Shown: positions 1-10,661 of the stretch, piece by piece
Position numbering within the stretch: position 1 is the first letter of the stretch
How the letters are laid out: each line of letters begins with the position of its first letter
NCBI RefSeq assembly: GCF_027474825.1
Contig: NZ_CP107030.1
Location: 434,001-498,000 of the forward strand
Source of the DNA: Maribacter halichondriae
GTDB lineage: Bacteria; Bacteroidota; Bacteroidia; Flavobacteriales; Flavobacteriaceae
Reading direction: 5' to 3'
Length of the DNA stretch: 64,000 nucleotides
Position numbers and translations under genes: made by a program
Notes under the pieces: generated by a model
Told to the model about the DNA's origin: nothing
Database searches by the model: none
What the model saw: the letters and a program-made list of their open reading frames with translations, nothing else

Positions 1-1365
1 TGTTGGCTGCAATGGAGCCAGCCGTAGAGAAACTTCCCGCAACAAATAAATCGTCACCTGAAGTAATTACCGCCTCGATATTTCCATTCGTTCCATTTTC
101 AATATCTTGCCAAGATCCGATACCATCGACGACTGTATTCGACGGGTCCGTATTTTCATCACCCCCGATGATTTTAAAAATTTTTGCTGAGTTTCCGTAA
201 CCGCTGAAATAAAGCTCACCGGATTCGTCCAGGCCAAAACTTGAAACATACTCTCCATTGGTTCTAAAAAGTAATTTAGATGTGGCCGAATTATTGCCAG
301 AATTGTAGTCGAGTGACCAAACCCTTCCGGAAACATAATCCCCATAGATATATTTTCCCTGTAAATCAGGATTATTACTCGAACCCCTATATACATAACC
401 TCCTGTTATTGATAAATCGCCATTATTATGGTTATATTGGTAAATCGGTCCAATTTGGGGGTTTGTGGCCAAACCTGTTGAAGTATTATAGTCTGCATTT
501 GCCTCATATCTATTCCAACCGTAGTTACCTCCTTTTGAATCAAGTTGATTTCTTCGAATTCCCCTTGGCCCACATCAGCGCCCCACATGATATTAGTACT
601 TGTATCAAAGGAAAATTTCCACGTATTTCGAATACCCCATGCATAGAGCTCATCCATTCCGCTACTTCCCACTCGAGGGTTGTCATTGGGTATCTCATAA
701 TTGCCATTGGGGAGGTCAGGATTGGATTCCAAAGGATTATTTCCATCCACATCTACATCGATTCGCAGTATACTTCCAAAGGGATTATCAAGATTTTGGG
801 CATTTCTGTTCGGATCGCCGCCGCCGCCGCCATCACCAAAAGAAGCGTAGAGATAGCCGTCTGGGCCAAACCCGATTTTACCACCATTATGATTCGAATG
901 TTCTTGATTTTTATCGAAACTCAAAATTTCCAATCTACTTGAGACATCGGCTTGATCGGAATTATTGGAACTAGCATTATATCTAGCGATAACAATTTCC
1001 ACACCTACATTGGCCACACTGCTATATCGGGTATAGTAAACATAGAAGTAGCCATTTTGGTTATACTCGGGATGAAAGGCAAGACCTAAGAGGCCTATTT
1101 CCTGACCGAATGAAAAGCTTACTTCATTGGTCAAATCCAAAAAAACTTTTTGTTGGGAAGTATTAGGGTCATTATCGAAAACCTTGATTTTTCCCGATTG
1201 TTCAACTACGAACAACCTATTGCTGGAATCACCAGCATTCTGAATTTCAACAGGAAACTCAAATGTCAAGTTTTGAAACGCCTCTTGATAGGTTACCGCT
1301 TCTTGGGCAAAAGTCGTTAAACAAAAGGCAATAAAAAGTAGGCATAAGTAGGTAATTTTCTTCAT
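1..1365 (-). CDS. Secreted PQQ-dependent sugar dehydrogenase (glucose/sorbosone dehydrogenase-like), frameshifted and cut by window edge
   Basis: This protein probably oxidises aldose sugars outside the cytoplasm with PQQ. A signal peptide ending near residue 20 (TTFAQ) is followed by a soluble glucose/sorbosone dehydrogenase propeller: GLLGLAFHP near residue 95, HSNHNGGKIGFGPDG near 155, and GGNYGWN. The reading frame breaks at the T run 533-536; adding one base restores GGNYGWNRYEANAD and the ITGGYVYRG blade. The restored frame then runs off the left edge through a segment (VAGSFSTAGSIAAN) that resembles a delta-60-type repeat, so a second propeller or sorting region probably lies outside. 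The start is well placed before the signal peptide. The exact sugar is unknown. Confidence 0.82.
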
Positions 1366-1568
1366 AAATTTTGGGGATCAAATTTATTCAAAGTAAACGG
1401 TCTATTTCGCTTAAACGTACCTTTACTACGTTTAATTACATAAAAAAGATTTTTATTACTGAGAAATTACACATTTTTTCGATGAAAGAACCCAAAATTT
1501 AACATATTGATTCTTATTTTTAATTCACACACTTGCTTTTATCGAAAGAAAAGCTGTACAAAAATTCG

Positions 1569-4500
1569 CTATTTTTCAATAACAATAGATTTAAAAATAT
1601 TCCCATAAATACTCTGAATTTGAAGATAATAGACACCAGAAGAAAGATGACCTAGATTTAATTCCTCATTTGAGGCATGATTGGCATCAAGTTTAAGGCC
1701 AAAGACATTTTGCCCAAGTGAGTTGTAAACATTACAATTAAGCTCGACATCCATAAGACTACTCAAATTCAAATAAAGCAATCCCGAACTTGGATTGGGA
1801 TAAACCAATACTTTATCTAGTTCAACAAATGCATCAAGATCTTCCTCTAAAGTATCATTTGAATTAATAAGTTTTTCGTTAAGGATATTTTTACCCGTGC
1901 CACCTATTGACCCCTTGCTCACCACAAGGTCCCCGTAGCGCGCCGAGCCCGCCGAGGAGACCCCGAAGTTCGGGTAGATCCAGATGTCCAGTGTCGACAG
2001 CCCAGAGGGGACCGTCACCGTCTGCGAGTGCGTAGACCAGCCCGTGCCGTAGGCGTGGTCCACCAGAAAGGTGTTCGGACGGTTGTCCCGCGCCACCTGG
2101 AAGCGCGCGGCGCCACCCGTGCCGCTCCCCGCAAGGCTGAAGTAGAGCTCGTCGCCCGCCGAGATCCCGTTGGCCGCTAGGTCGATCGCGATGCGGTACT
2201 TCGCCCAGGGCTCCCCGCCATCGCCGTTGGTCAGCTCCAATTGGCAGCCAGGGCCGGCGCCCGTGCCCTCCAGCATCACCGCCGAGTCCAGGCCCGAGGC
2301 CAGGACGCCCTCCGGCAGGGGCAGCGAGGCGTCACCGTTGACCAGGTAGTCAGGGCAGCTGCCGGGCTCGCCCGTCACCGTGATCCTGACCGTACCGCTG
2401 TCGGTCTGGCCGTCGGAATCGGTCACCGTCAGCACAGCGTCGAAGGTGCCCACGGAGGTATACTCGTGGTCCGGGTCCGCCACGTTGGAGACAGGGCTGC
2501 CGTCTCCGAAGTCCCAGCTATGGGACAGTCCCGGCTGGTCGTCCGTGGAACCGCTGCCGGTGAAGCCCACCGTCAGCGGTGCCGCGCCGTTGGTCGGGGA
2601 TGCCAGGACCACGGCCGTCGGGCCGTCGCCAGGGCAGACCCCTTGCTCACCACAAGGTCCCCGTAGCGCGCCGAGCCCGCCGAGGAGACCCCGAAGTTCG
2701 GGTAGATCCAGATGTCCAGTGTCGACAGCCCAGAGGGGACCGTCACCGTCTGCGAGTGCGTAGACCAGCCCGTGCCGTAGGCGTGGTCCACCAGAAAGGT
2801 GTTCGGACGGTTGTCCCGCGCCACCTGGAAGCGCGCGGCGCCACCCGTGCCGCTCCCCGCAAGGCTGAAGTAGAGCTCGTCGCCCGCCGAGATCCCGTTG
2901 GCCGCTAGGTCGATCGCGATGCGGTACTTCGCCCAGGGCTCCCCGCCATCGCCGTTGGTCAGCTCCAATTGGCAGCCAGGGCCGGCGCCCGTGCCCTCCA
3001 GCATCACCGCCGAGTCCAGGCCCGAGGCCAGGACGCCCTCCGGCAGGGGCAGCGAGGCGTCACCGTTGACCAGGTAGTCAGGGCAGCTGCCAGGCTCGCC
3101 CGTCACCGTGATCCTGACCGTACCGCTGTCGGTCTGGCCGTCGGAATCGGTCACCGTCAGCACAGCGTCGAAGGTGCCCACGGAGGTATACTCGTGGTCC
3201 GGGTCCGCCACGTTGGAGACAGGGCTGCCGTCTCCGAAGTCCCAGCTATGGGACAGTCCCGGCTGGTCGTCCGTGGAACCGCTGCCGGTGAAGCCCACCG
3301 TCAGCGGTGCCGCGCCGTTGGTCGGGGATGCCAGGACCACGGCCGTCGGGCCGTCGCCAGGGGCAGACCCCTTGCTCACCACAAGGTCCCCGTAGCGCGC
3401 CGAGCCCGCCGAGGAGACCCCGAAGTTCGGGTAGATCCAGATGTCCAGTGTCGACAGCCCAGAGGGGACCGTCACCGTCTGCGAGTGCGTAGACCAGCCC
3501 GTGCCGTAGGCGTGGTCCACCAGAAAGGTGTTCGGACGGTTGTCCCGCGCCACCTGGAAGCGCGCGGCGCCACCCGTGCCGCTCCCCGCAAGGCTGAAGT
3601 AGAGCTCGTCGCCCGCCGAGATCCCGTTGGCCGCTAGGTCGATCGCGATGCGGTACTTCGCCCAGGGCTCCCCGCCATCGCCGTTGGTCAGCTCCAATTG
3701 GCAGCCAGGGCCGGCGCCCGTGCCCTCCAGCATCACCGCCGAGTCCAGGCCCGAGGCCAGGACGCCCTCCGGCAGGGGCAGCGAGGCGTCACCGTTGACC
3801 AGGTAGTCAGGGCAGCTGCCAGGCTCGCCCGTCACCGTGATCCTGACCGTACCGCTGTCGGTCTGGCCGTCGGAATCGGTCACCGTCAGCACAGCGTCGA
3901 AGGTGCCCACGGAGGTATACTCGTGGTCCGGGTCCGCCACGTTGGAGACAGGGCTGCCGTCTCCGAAGTCCCAGCTATGGGACAGTCCCGGCTGGTCGTC
4001 CGTGGAACCGCTGCCGGTGAAGCCCACCGTCAGCGGTGCCGCGCCGTTGGTCGGGGATGCCAGGACCACGGCCGTCGGGCCGTCGCCAGGGGCAGACCCC
4101 TTGCTCACCACAAGGTCCCCGTAGCGCGCCGAGCCCGCCGAGGAGACCCCGAAGTTCGGGTAGATCCAGATGTCCAGTGTCGACAGCCCAGAGGGGACCG
4201 TCACCGTCTGCGAGTGCGTAGACCAGCCCGTGCCGTAGGCGTGGTCCACCAGAAAGGTGTTCGGACGGTTGTCCCGCGCCACCTGGAAGCGCGCGGCGCC
4301 ACCCGTGCCGCTCCCCGCAAGGCTGAAGTAGAGCTCGTCGCCCGCCGAGATCCCGTTGGCCGCTAGGTCGATCGCGATGCGGTACTTCGCCCAGGGCTCC
4401 CCGCCATCGCCGTTGGTCAGCTCCAATTGGCAGCCAGGGCCGGCGCCCGTGCCCTCCAGCATCACCGCCGAGTCCAGGCCCGAGGCCAGGACGCCCTCCG

Positions 4501-7492
4501 GCAGGGGCAGCGAGGCGTCACCGTTGACCAGGTAGTCAGGGCAGCTGCCAGGCTCGCCGGAATCAACGTTTAAATTAATTATGACCGAACAACCTTCTGA
4601 AGAAGTCAATACATAGACTCCATTTTGGTTGGACGACACATTCGTTAAAATATAATCCCCTGAAATATCGTTCACTACACTGCCGCTTGGCAGCGAAACA
4701 TCAAATTCCAAAATATTGTTCTCGGCATCTTGGTTAGGTAAAATACTGAGTCTTACCGTATCTCCGAGTTCTGCTGAAATGGATATATCCTCTCCTTCAA
4801 GGGCATTTAAATACGGACCATCATTAATTCTCCATTCTGCCGATACTTGAGAGTTTCCGGGCTCACACCCTCCTATTACTACATTATACGTCACCACTGT
4901 CGGGCATCCCCCTGCGGTGGTGAGGGTGAGCTGGTTGTTGGCCCCTATGTCGGTGGCCGGGTCTATCAGGTAGCCGTTGGCCTGGGTGAAGTCGGTCCCG
5001 GATTCGAAGGTGGGGCTGTCGTTGTCGTTCTGTGCCGTGGTGACGTAGTAGGTGCCCGTGGCCACGGCCCTGATGTATACCTGCGAGGAGGAGGGCGCGT
5101 TTATCACGTTGCCGTCCGTCCACGGCCCGCTGGTACCGATGCGGTACTGCGCCGTGATGGTGCCCGGCGGGCATGCCGGTACGCCCTGTGCGACGCCCGC
5201 GTCGTAGAGGGCCTTTATCTCCTGTGCCCCCAGGGCGTTGTTGTATACCTTGAGCTCGTCGATCTTGCCCGATATCTCGTCGGTGACCCCGCTCTGGTTG
5301 TAGTTGTTGTTGATCAGCACGTTGTTGGTGGCCGGGTCGCGGGTCTCGTAGAAGCCCGAGGACGCGAAGGAGGAGAAGTTCGGCGTGGTGGCGTCGAAGA
5401 TGATATCGCCGCTCACGGCCTGCGTACAGACCTCGACCCCGTTGGCGAAGAGCCTGGCGGTGGTACCGTCGTAGGTGGCCGCGATGTGCACCCACTGCCC
5501 CGCGGGCGAATAGCCCGAATAGCAGTCCCCGCCCCCCGCTGTGGTGGCGAACTCCCATTTGTAGAGGTTGTTGTGGAAGCCGAAGAACATGGCCGGGTAG
5601 TCGTGGGTGAGTATGCCCACGTTGTTGGCGATGTCGTCGCGGTCGACCCATGCCATCACGGTGATGGACTGTGCCGTGGCCGCGAGCGAGGCGGAGTAGG
5701 GCACGTCAACGATGGTGTTGCTCTGGAAGGTCTCCCCGTCCATCTGGGCCGCACCCCCGAAGAGGCCGGTGGACCAGTTGTCGGTACTGGGGGCCTTGGT
5801 GGCCCCGTTGTCCGTTACGTCGAAGATGGTGCCGTCGTTGTTGTTGCCCGAGGCGTCGGCCGCCACGGACCCCGAGGTCTCGTCGAACTTCAGGTGCATC
5901 ACCAGGTTCGGGTCGCCGGTGAGCGGCACGGCGTTGCCGACCCTGATGGTATGGGCCACGCTGGGCACGCCTGCGGCGTTAAGGCCGAAGAGCATGTAAT
6001 AGCCCGGGGGCAACAGGTTCCTGCCCGGTATGGCCAGGCTGTGCGAGGTGCCGCCCGTGGTGGCCAACGGGATCCTGCGCTGTTCGTTGTTGGTGCTGTG
6101 GGTGGCGGCCGAGAAGCGGATCAGGCTGAACTCGGTGACCGCCGTGTTCGTGGTGACACTGATGTTGGTGTCGTAATCGGCCGTCGCCGGGGCGTTGGTG
6201 ATGGACGGCCTTGTGGCCAGTTGCCCGCCCGCGGTGAAAAGGTACGGCGGGCTGTAGACCTCGGCGTCGAAATGGTTGGTACAGTCCTCGTAGCCGGGCA
6301 GGCCGATACCGTCGCACAGGCCCCCGCCGCCCACGAAGACGCGGCCGTCGGTCATCAGTATGCCCACGCTGTGGTAGGTCCTGGGGGTGGCCATGGCCGC
6401 CAAGGTCTCCCAGGTGTTGGAAACCGGGTCGTAGAGCTCGGCCGGGAGCGCCGCCCCCGTGTCGGAGAAGACCTCCGCATGGTCGAGCCCGCCCGTGACC
6501 AGTACCTTGCCGTCGGGCAGTACCGTGCTGTTGTGCATCGTGCGCACGTACTGCATGTTGGGCGTCGCGGTCACCGTTACGTTATTGGGATTGTTGATGT
6601 CTATCACGAAGGACTTCTCGTTGGCCGGGATGCCGTTGTTGAACTCGGTACCGTAGGAGGTCGCGCCCCCTACCTTGAGGATCTTGCCCGTATCGAACAT
6701 CACCGTGGTGCCCTTCATCGAGAAGGTGTCGTTGCCACGAGTGCCGGCACTGGTCACCGTACCGCTGCCCGAGACGTCGATCCAGTTCATCGAGGCACTG
6801 GGCCCCGCATGGAAGATCCGCCCGTCGGGCGCCGCCCAGAGCCACAGGTGGTTGTCCACCCGGTAGAGCCCCTGTTGCTCGCCGTTGAGGTCGGCCGTGG
6901 TAAAGATGTCCGAGCCCTGGATGCCGGGCTTGTTGATCCAGCCCGTCTCGGCCGACCACAGCTCGCCGTCCTTGCCGCCGTTGGTCGCCGCCGTGTTGCT
7001 GCCGCTCCAAGAGCCGCCAAGGGTGAAGACCGAGCCGTCGGCCAGGGTCACGTTGCCCTGGTAGCCCCGGTTGATGTTCATGTCGTCGGCACGGCTCCAT
7101 ACCCCCGTGGCCGGGTCGTAGATGCTCGTGCGCTCGCTGCTCACACCGCCAGCCGAGAGGATCCGCCCGTCCGCAAGGTTGTTGATCCCGGGGCAGAACA
7201 TGTCGTGGTCCGTCTGGGTGGTGGTCATCGTCTCGGTGGTGCCCGTGGAGGGATCGAATATCTGGGTATAGGTCATCCCGTTGCCCGTCTCCACGAAGGT
7301 GTCCGGGTACTGAGAGGACCACGTGATCAAACGCCCGTCGGGAAGGTTCGCAACCGCCACCGGGACCAGGTTGAAGCCTATCGGGGCGCTCCACTGCCCG
7401 TCCTGGGAGGGAGTCTGGGAGAAAGATAAGTTACAAAATAATAAGAGTATTGTTAAAAGTACATATCGCGGTAAAAAGTGCAAGTTTCCCAT
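1569..7492 (-). CDS. Galactose-oxidase-like copper radical oxidase with LamG, tandem CBM-like/PKD repeats and T9SS sorting domain (frameshifted)
   Basis: Secreted AA5-type copper radical oxidase, predicted to oxidise a sugar alcohol group or aldehyde. After a signal peptide (to about residue 26) comes a kelch propeller close to galactose oxidase, with the expected site residues: Cys100 (MFCPGI) and Tyr144 (RGYQ) for the thioether pair, Trp162 (GGSWSG), Tyr373-His374 (TYHS) and His465 (ATHSTN). A DUF1929 domain ends near 518. A LamG-like domain (about 529-770), Ig-like segments, then four jelly-roll-like modules alternating with three PKD modules (WDFGDGS) follow. The C-terminus (VYPNPSSG...GVYYLQI) is a type A T9SS sorting domain. 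One G is missing at 2632-2634 compared with the identical copies at 3360 and 4089; restoring it gives about 1974 residues. Catalytic and repeat blocks are GC-rich; both ends are AT-rich like the host. The substrate is inferred only from similarity. Confidence 0.9.
1911..4557 (-). repeat. Near-identical 729-bp tandem repeat array inside the galactose-oxidase-like gene
   Basis: The motif ccccttgctcaccaca starts at 1911, 2639, 3368 and 4097, giving spacings of 728, 729 and 729. One unit encodes a module of about 150 residues (CPDYLVNGDAS to DLVVSKGS) plus a PKD domain, 243 residues in all. There are four copies of the first module and three of the PKD. By eye the copies differ only at 2364 (G against A in the other copies) and by the missing G at 2632-2634. 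Copy number in an array this uniform may be wrong in the assembly. Confidence 0.95.
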
Positions 7493-7697
7493 TGTATTTG
7501 ATATTTCTTATAAATTAAAGATTCGGGAGAACTTTACGGCCCTCTAAATTAGGACTATTGACCTTCTAAATCACAATGAAAGAGTATTGATCGATTAACT
7601 TTTAGAAATATCGATTAAGTGTAACAAATCTTTTTTTTTGTTCTCAAACTGTAACATTTGGTAAATTGGCTCATCTCTAATACAAACCATCCACCTT

Positions 7698-8249
7698 TTG
7701 AGCCACGAAAGAGAAGATATTGACACATTATTGCAATGGTGCCTTGAAGGAAAGCAAACAGCACAAATGCAAGTTTACAATCGCTATTATAAGGCCATGT
7801 ACAATACAGCTTTGCGAATCGTAAAAAATAGTGCCGAGGCCGAGGATGTTATGCAAGAATCGTTTCTAAACGCGTTTACCAAATTGCATACTTTCAAAGG
7901 CGAAGTAACCTTCGGGGCATGGTTAAAGAGAATTGTGATAAACAACAGTATCTATCATTACCGAAAGCAACAAAAGAACAAGGAAGTAGCCCTAGATGAT
8001 GTATTGTACAAGGTCGAAGATAATGACGGAATTGCTTCGGATCATGTGTTCACCGAACTGAAGGCTCAAAAGGTGATGGAGACCATGAACCGGTTAAAAG
8101 ATAATTACAGAGTTTCTTTGACCTTACATCTAGTTGAAGGTTATGATTATGAAGAAATCAGTACGATTATGAATATCAGTTATGCCAACTGCCGGACGAC
8201 CATTTCAAGGGCCAAAGAAAGTTTACGAAAAAAATTAACAAACGTATAA
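7698..8249 (+). CDS. ECF-type RNA polymerase sigma factor
   Basis: Extracytoplasmic-function sigma-70 factor that would direct RNA polymerase to a small regulon, probably envelope-related. The protein of 183 residues has a sigma-2 region (AEDVMQESFLNAFTKL near residues 53-70) and a C-terminal sigma-4 helix-turn-helix (YDYEEISTIMNISYANCRT near 147-167). The start is a TTG codon; no upstream in-frame ATG fits. It is followed after 3 bases by a membrane protein that is a plausible anti-sigma factor, and then by DUF4097 and DUF2807 genes, so the four probably form one operon. Confidence 0.9.
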   Translation: MSHEREDIDTLLQWCLEGKQTAQMQVYNRYYKAMYNTALRIVKNSAEAEDVMQESFLNAFTKLHTFKGEVTFGAWLKRIVINNSIYHYRKQQKNKEVALDDVLYKVEDNDGIASDHVFTELKAQKVMETMNRLKDNYRVSLTLHLVEGYDYEEISTIMNISYANCRTTISRAKESLRKKLTNV

Positions 8250-8252
8250 ATC

Positions 8253-8816
8253 ATGCAAGAAGAAAAACTTGAAGATTTTTTCAAAAGGGCAAAAAATGAT
8301 TTTGATTATCACGAGCCTTTAATAGGGCATCAAGAGCGTTTTTTAGCTAAGTTGGAAAGACAACATAGTGTCATAATACTTGATGATAAGAAAAAATCAT
8401 GGTGGAAGCCACTGTCAATTGCTGCTTCAGTAGCGATTCTGCTATCAATTGGCATTGGATTTTACTCATCCCAAGACGCAACGGACAACAATCAAGTAGC
8501 AGAAATGTCCTCCGAGGTTTCCAATACACAATTTTACTTTGCCAGTCTTATTGAGGAGCAGGTTAAACAGTTGGAAAGCGAGAGCATTCCCGAAACCAAA
8601 AAAATGGTTGATGATACCATGGTCCAACTGAAAAAACTTGAAGCCGACTACACCATTTTGGAAAAAGATCTTGCCAATGGGGGAAACAGTAAAATGATCT
8701 TAAGTGCAATGATTACCAATTTTCAAACAAGAATTGACCTCTTGAACGACGTTCTCGAACAAATCGAAACTATTAAAAATCTAAAAGAATATAATGATGA
8801 AAACTTTACTATTTAA
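8253..8816 (+). CDS. Single-pass membrane protein, candidate anti-sigma factor
   Basis: Protein of 187 residues with a cytoplasmic N-terminus (about 1-50), one transmembrane helix (PLSIAASVAILLSIGIGFY near 53-72) and a periplasmic part with helical, coiled-coil-like sequence (KKMVDDTMVQLKKLEADYT). I see no ZAS zinc motif. The role as anti-sigma is inferred from its place directly behind the ECF gene and from its topology. Its end overlaps the start of the next gene by 23 bases, which suggests translational coupling. Confidence 0.7.
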   Translation: MQEEKLEDFFKRAKNDFDYHEPLIGHQERFLAKLERQHSVIILDDKKKSWWKPLSIAASVAILLSIGIGFYSSQDATDNNQVAEMSSEVSNTQFYFASLIEEQVKQLESESIPETKKMVDDTMVQLKKLEADYTILEKDLANGGNSKMILSAMITNFQTRIDLLNDVLEQIETIKNLKEYNDENFTI

Positions 8817-9882
8817 ATACTCCACGATTCTTCTTTTAGTCTTCCCAGTGATGCTTATGGCACATGAGGGCAAGATGGGAGGCAAACACACCAAGGAGAA
8901 AACCATTAAAAAAGAGTTCGATGTGAACTCAGACGCCCTATTAAAAGTAAATAACAGTTATGGCAATCTAAATATTACTTCTTGGAACGAAAATCGGGTA
9001 ATGATCGAGGTCCATATCAAAACCAACGGGAATAATTTGGAAAAGGTGCAACGTAAACTCGACGAAATTACAGTCGATTTTGAAAATACCATGAGTATGG
9101 TATCCGCTAAGACGATTTTCAATAAAGACCGAAATGGTTGGGGATGGAACAGGAATAACAATGTCAATATGCAGATTAACTACACCATAAAACTTCCTGT
9201 TAAAAACAGTGTGAACCTTAATAACGACTACGGTAATATCATACTTGACAGAATCGACGGTCATGCCAAAATCAATTGTGATTATGGCCGGTTGGAAATC
9301 GGTGAGCTACATGGTCGTAATAATCAGCTTAACTTTGATTATACCTCAAATTCAAGTATCGGGTATATCAACAGCGGCGAAATCAAAGCAGATTATTCCG
9401 GATTTAAAATTGAAAAAGCTGGAAATCTTACTATCAAAGCCGACTATACGAACTCAACTGTCGAGTATATGGAAAACCTTGAATACTCTTGTGACTATGG
9501 AAAAATTGAAATCGGAGAGGCCAATAATATTCAAGGAAACGGCGATTATATTACCGTAAAATTAGGTACCGTTCATGGCAACTTGGATGTTGAAGCCGAC
9601 TATGGTTCCATCCGGATTGAGAAGATGGCGGAAGACGCAGGCAATTTGAGAATCGATTCTGATTATACGGGCGTGAAAATAGGGTATGACCCGCAATATC
9701 ATTTTGATTTTGAAATACGCACTTCGTACGCAGGTGTTAGTGGTAAAGATGATTTCGAAATAAATATTAGTACCGAAAAGTCAAGTAACAAATATTATAA
9801 GGGGTATCACGGAAAGTCAAATAGTGGTAATACCGTCTCAATAAACAGTGAATATGGAGGAATAAGTTTCTCGAAAAATTAA
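8794..9882 (+). CDS. Exported DUF4097-type beta-repeat protein
   Basis: Protein of 362 residues with a signal peptide (about 1-23, ending VMLMA). The mature part is a repetitive beta-strand array with recurring SYGNL, NDYGNI, CDYGRL, ADYGSI and SEYGGI blocks about every 20-40 residues, typical of the DUF4097 family. It would lie in the periplasm or on the surface. No catalytic residues are apparent. It sits third in the ECF sigma factor operon, so it may be a target or sensor of that system; the molecular function is unknown. Confidence 0.8.
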   Translation: MMKTLLFKYSTILLLVFPVMLMAHEGKMGGKHTKEKTIKKEFDVNSDALLKVNNSYGNLNITSWNENRVMIEVHIKTNGNNLEKVQRKLDEITVDFENTMSMVSAKTIFNKDRNGWGWNRNNNVNMQINYTIKLPVKNSVNLNNDYGNIILDRIDGHAKINCDYGRLEIGELHGRNNQLNFDYTSNSSIGYINSGEIKADYSGFKIEKAGNLTIKADYTNSTVEYMENLEYSCDYGKIEIGEANNIQGNGDYITVKLGTVHGNLDVEADYGSIRIEKMAEDAGNLRIDSDYTGVKIGYDPQYHFDFEIRTSYAGVSGKDDFEINISTEKSSNKYYKGYHGKSNSGNTVSINSEYGGISFSKN

Positions 9883-9908
9883 ATAAATCAATCTTAAAAA
9901 CACAAATC

Positions 9909-10634
9909 ATGAAAAAAATCGCAATCTTGAGTTTAGTAGTATTATTTACCGCTTCGTGTACTGCACAATGGGGCAAAAGAGTAAAAGGAAATGGCGATAT
10001 GGTCACCATAGAGCGTTCGGTCGGAGATTACGACGGTATCGGGGTTTCGGGTTGGTTCGATGTCAAACTGGTCAGTGGCAATGAAGGCGAATTAACGTTA
10101 AAAGGTGAGGAGAACATCTTGGAACATATTATTACGGAAGTAAAAAACGGAAAACTTTCAATAAAAGTTGAAAAAGGATATAATTTGCAACCCTCATCTT
10201 GGAAAGAAGGGGTGCTTATTACCGTACCGGTAGAACAAATCAATTCCGTGGCACTATCCGGATCTGGGGACATTGTTGGAAAAACTACGATGAAAGCTAA
10301 CGATTTTAAGACCTCAATGTCAGGTTCTGGCGATATTACTTTGGATTTGGATGTTGATTCCATATCAGCCTCCATGTCAGGATCTGGTGATATTACCTTG
10401 AGCGGCAATGCCAAGGATTTTGACGCAACGATCTCAGGAAGTGGGGACATAAAAGCCTACGACCTTTCGGCAGACAATGTAGACGCAACCGTTTCAGGTT
10501 CTGCGGATATTAAGGTAACAGCTAAAAAAATGTTGAAGGCCAGAGTATCCGGTTCAGGGGATATCAGCTATAGAGGTAACCCGGAAAAAGTAGATACAAA
10601 AACCTCCGGGTCAGGAGACATTTCAAAAGGATAG
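9909..10634 (+). CDS. Head GIN domain (DUF2807) lipoprotein
   Basis: Putative lipoprotein of 241 residues: signal MKKIAILSLVVLFTASC with Cys at 17. The DUF2807 region consists of parallel beta-strand turns marked by repeated SGSGDI or close variants (at least seven in the second half). This family is called a putative autotransporter adhesin head domain, but its biochemical role is not established. It follows the DUF4097 gene after 26 bases and is probably the last gene of the sigma factor operon, since a terminator-like hairpin follows. Confidence 0.85.
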   Translation: MKKIAILSLVVLFTASCTAQWGKRVKGNGDMVTIERSVGDYDGIGVSGWFDVKLVSGNEGELTLKGEENILEHIITEVKNGKLSIKVEKGYNLQPSSWKEGVLITVPVEQINSVALSGSGDIVGKTTMKANDFKTSMSGSGDITLDLDVDSISASMSGSGDITLSGNAKDFDATISGSGDIKAYDLSADNVDATVSGSADIKVTAKKMLKARVSGSGDISYRGNPEKVDTKTSGSGDISKG

Positions 10635-10661
10635 GAAAACATCACAATTAAAAAACGAAAG

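Noticed and set aside
2241..4366. Repeated plus-strand frames of 95-222 codons across the 729-bp array
   Set aside because: They recur with the repeat period and are rich in Arg/Ala; they mirror the GC-rich minus-strand coding and have no signal or domain.
1911..4557. CRISPR array or satellite explanation for the tandem repeats
   Set aside because: Units are 729 bases, in frame and protein-coding with no unique spacers, so this is an intragenic domain array.
4847..7429. 860-codon open frame on the plus strand opposite the galactose-oxidase-like gene
   Set aside because: It is an antisense shadow caused by high GC and strong third-position bias; its protein is Gly/Val/Arg-rich without any motif, while the minus strand encodes a clear enzyme.
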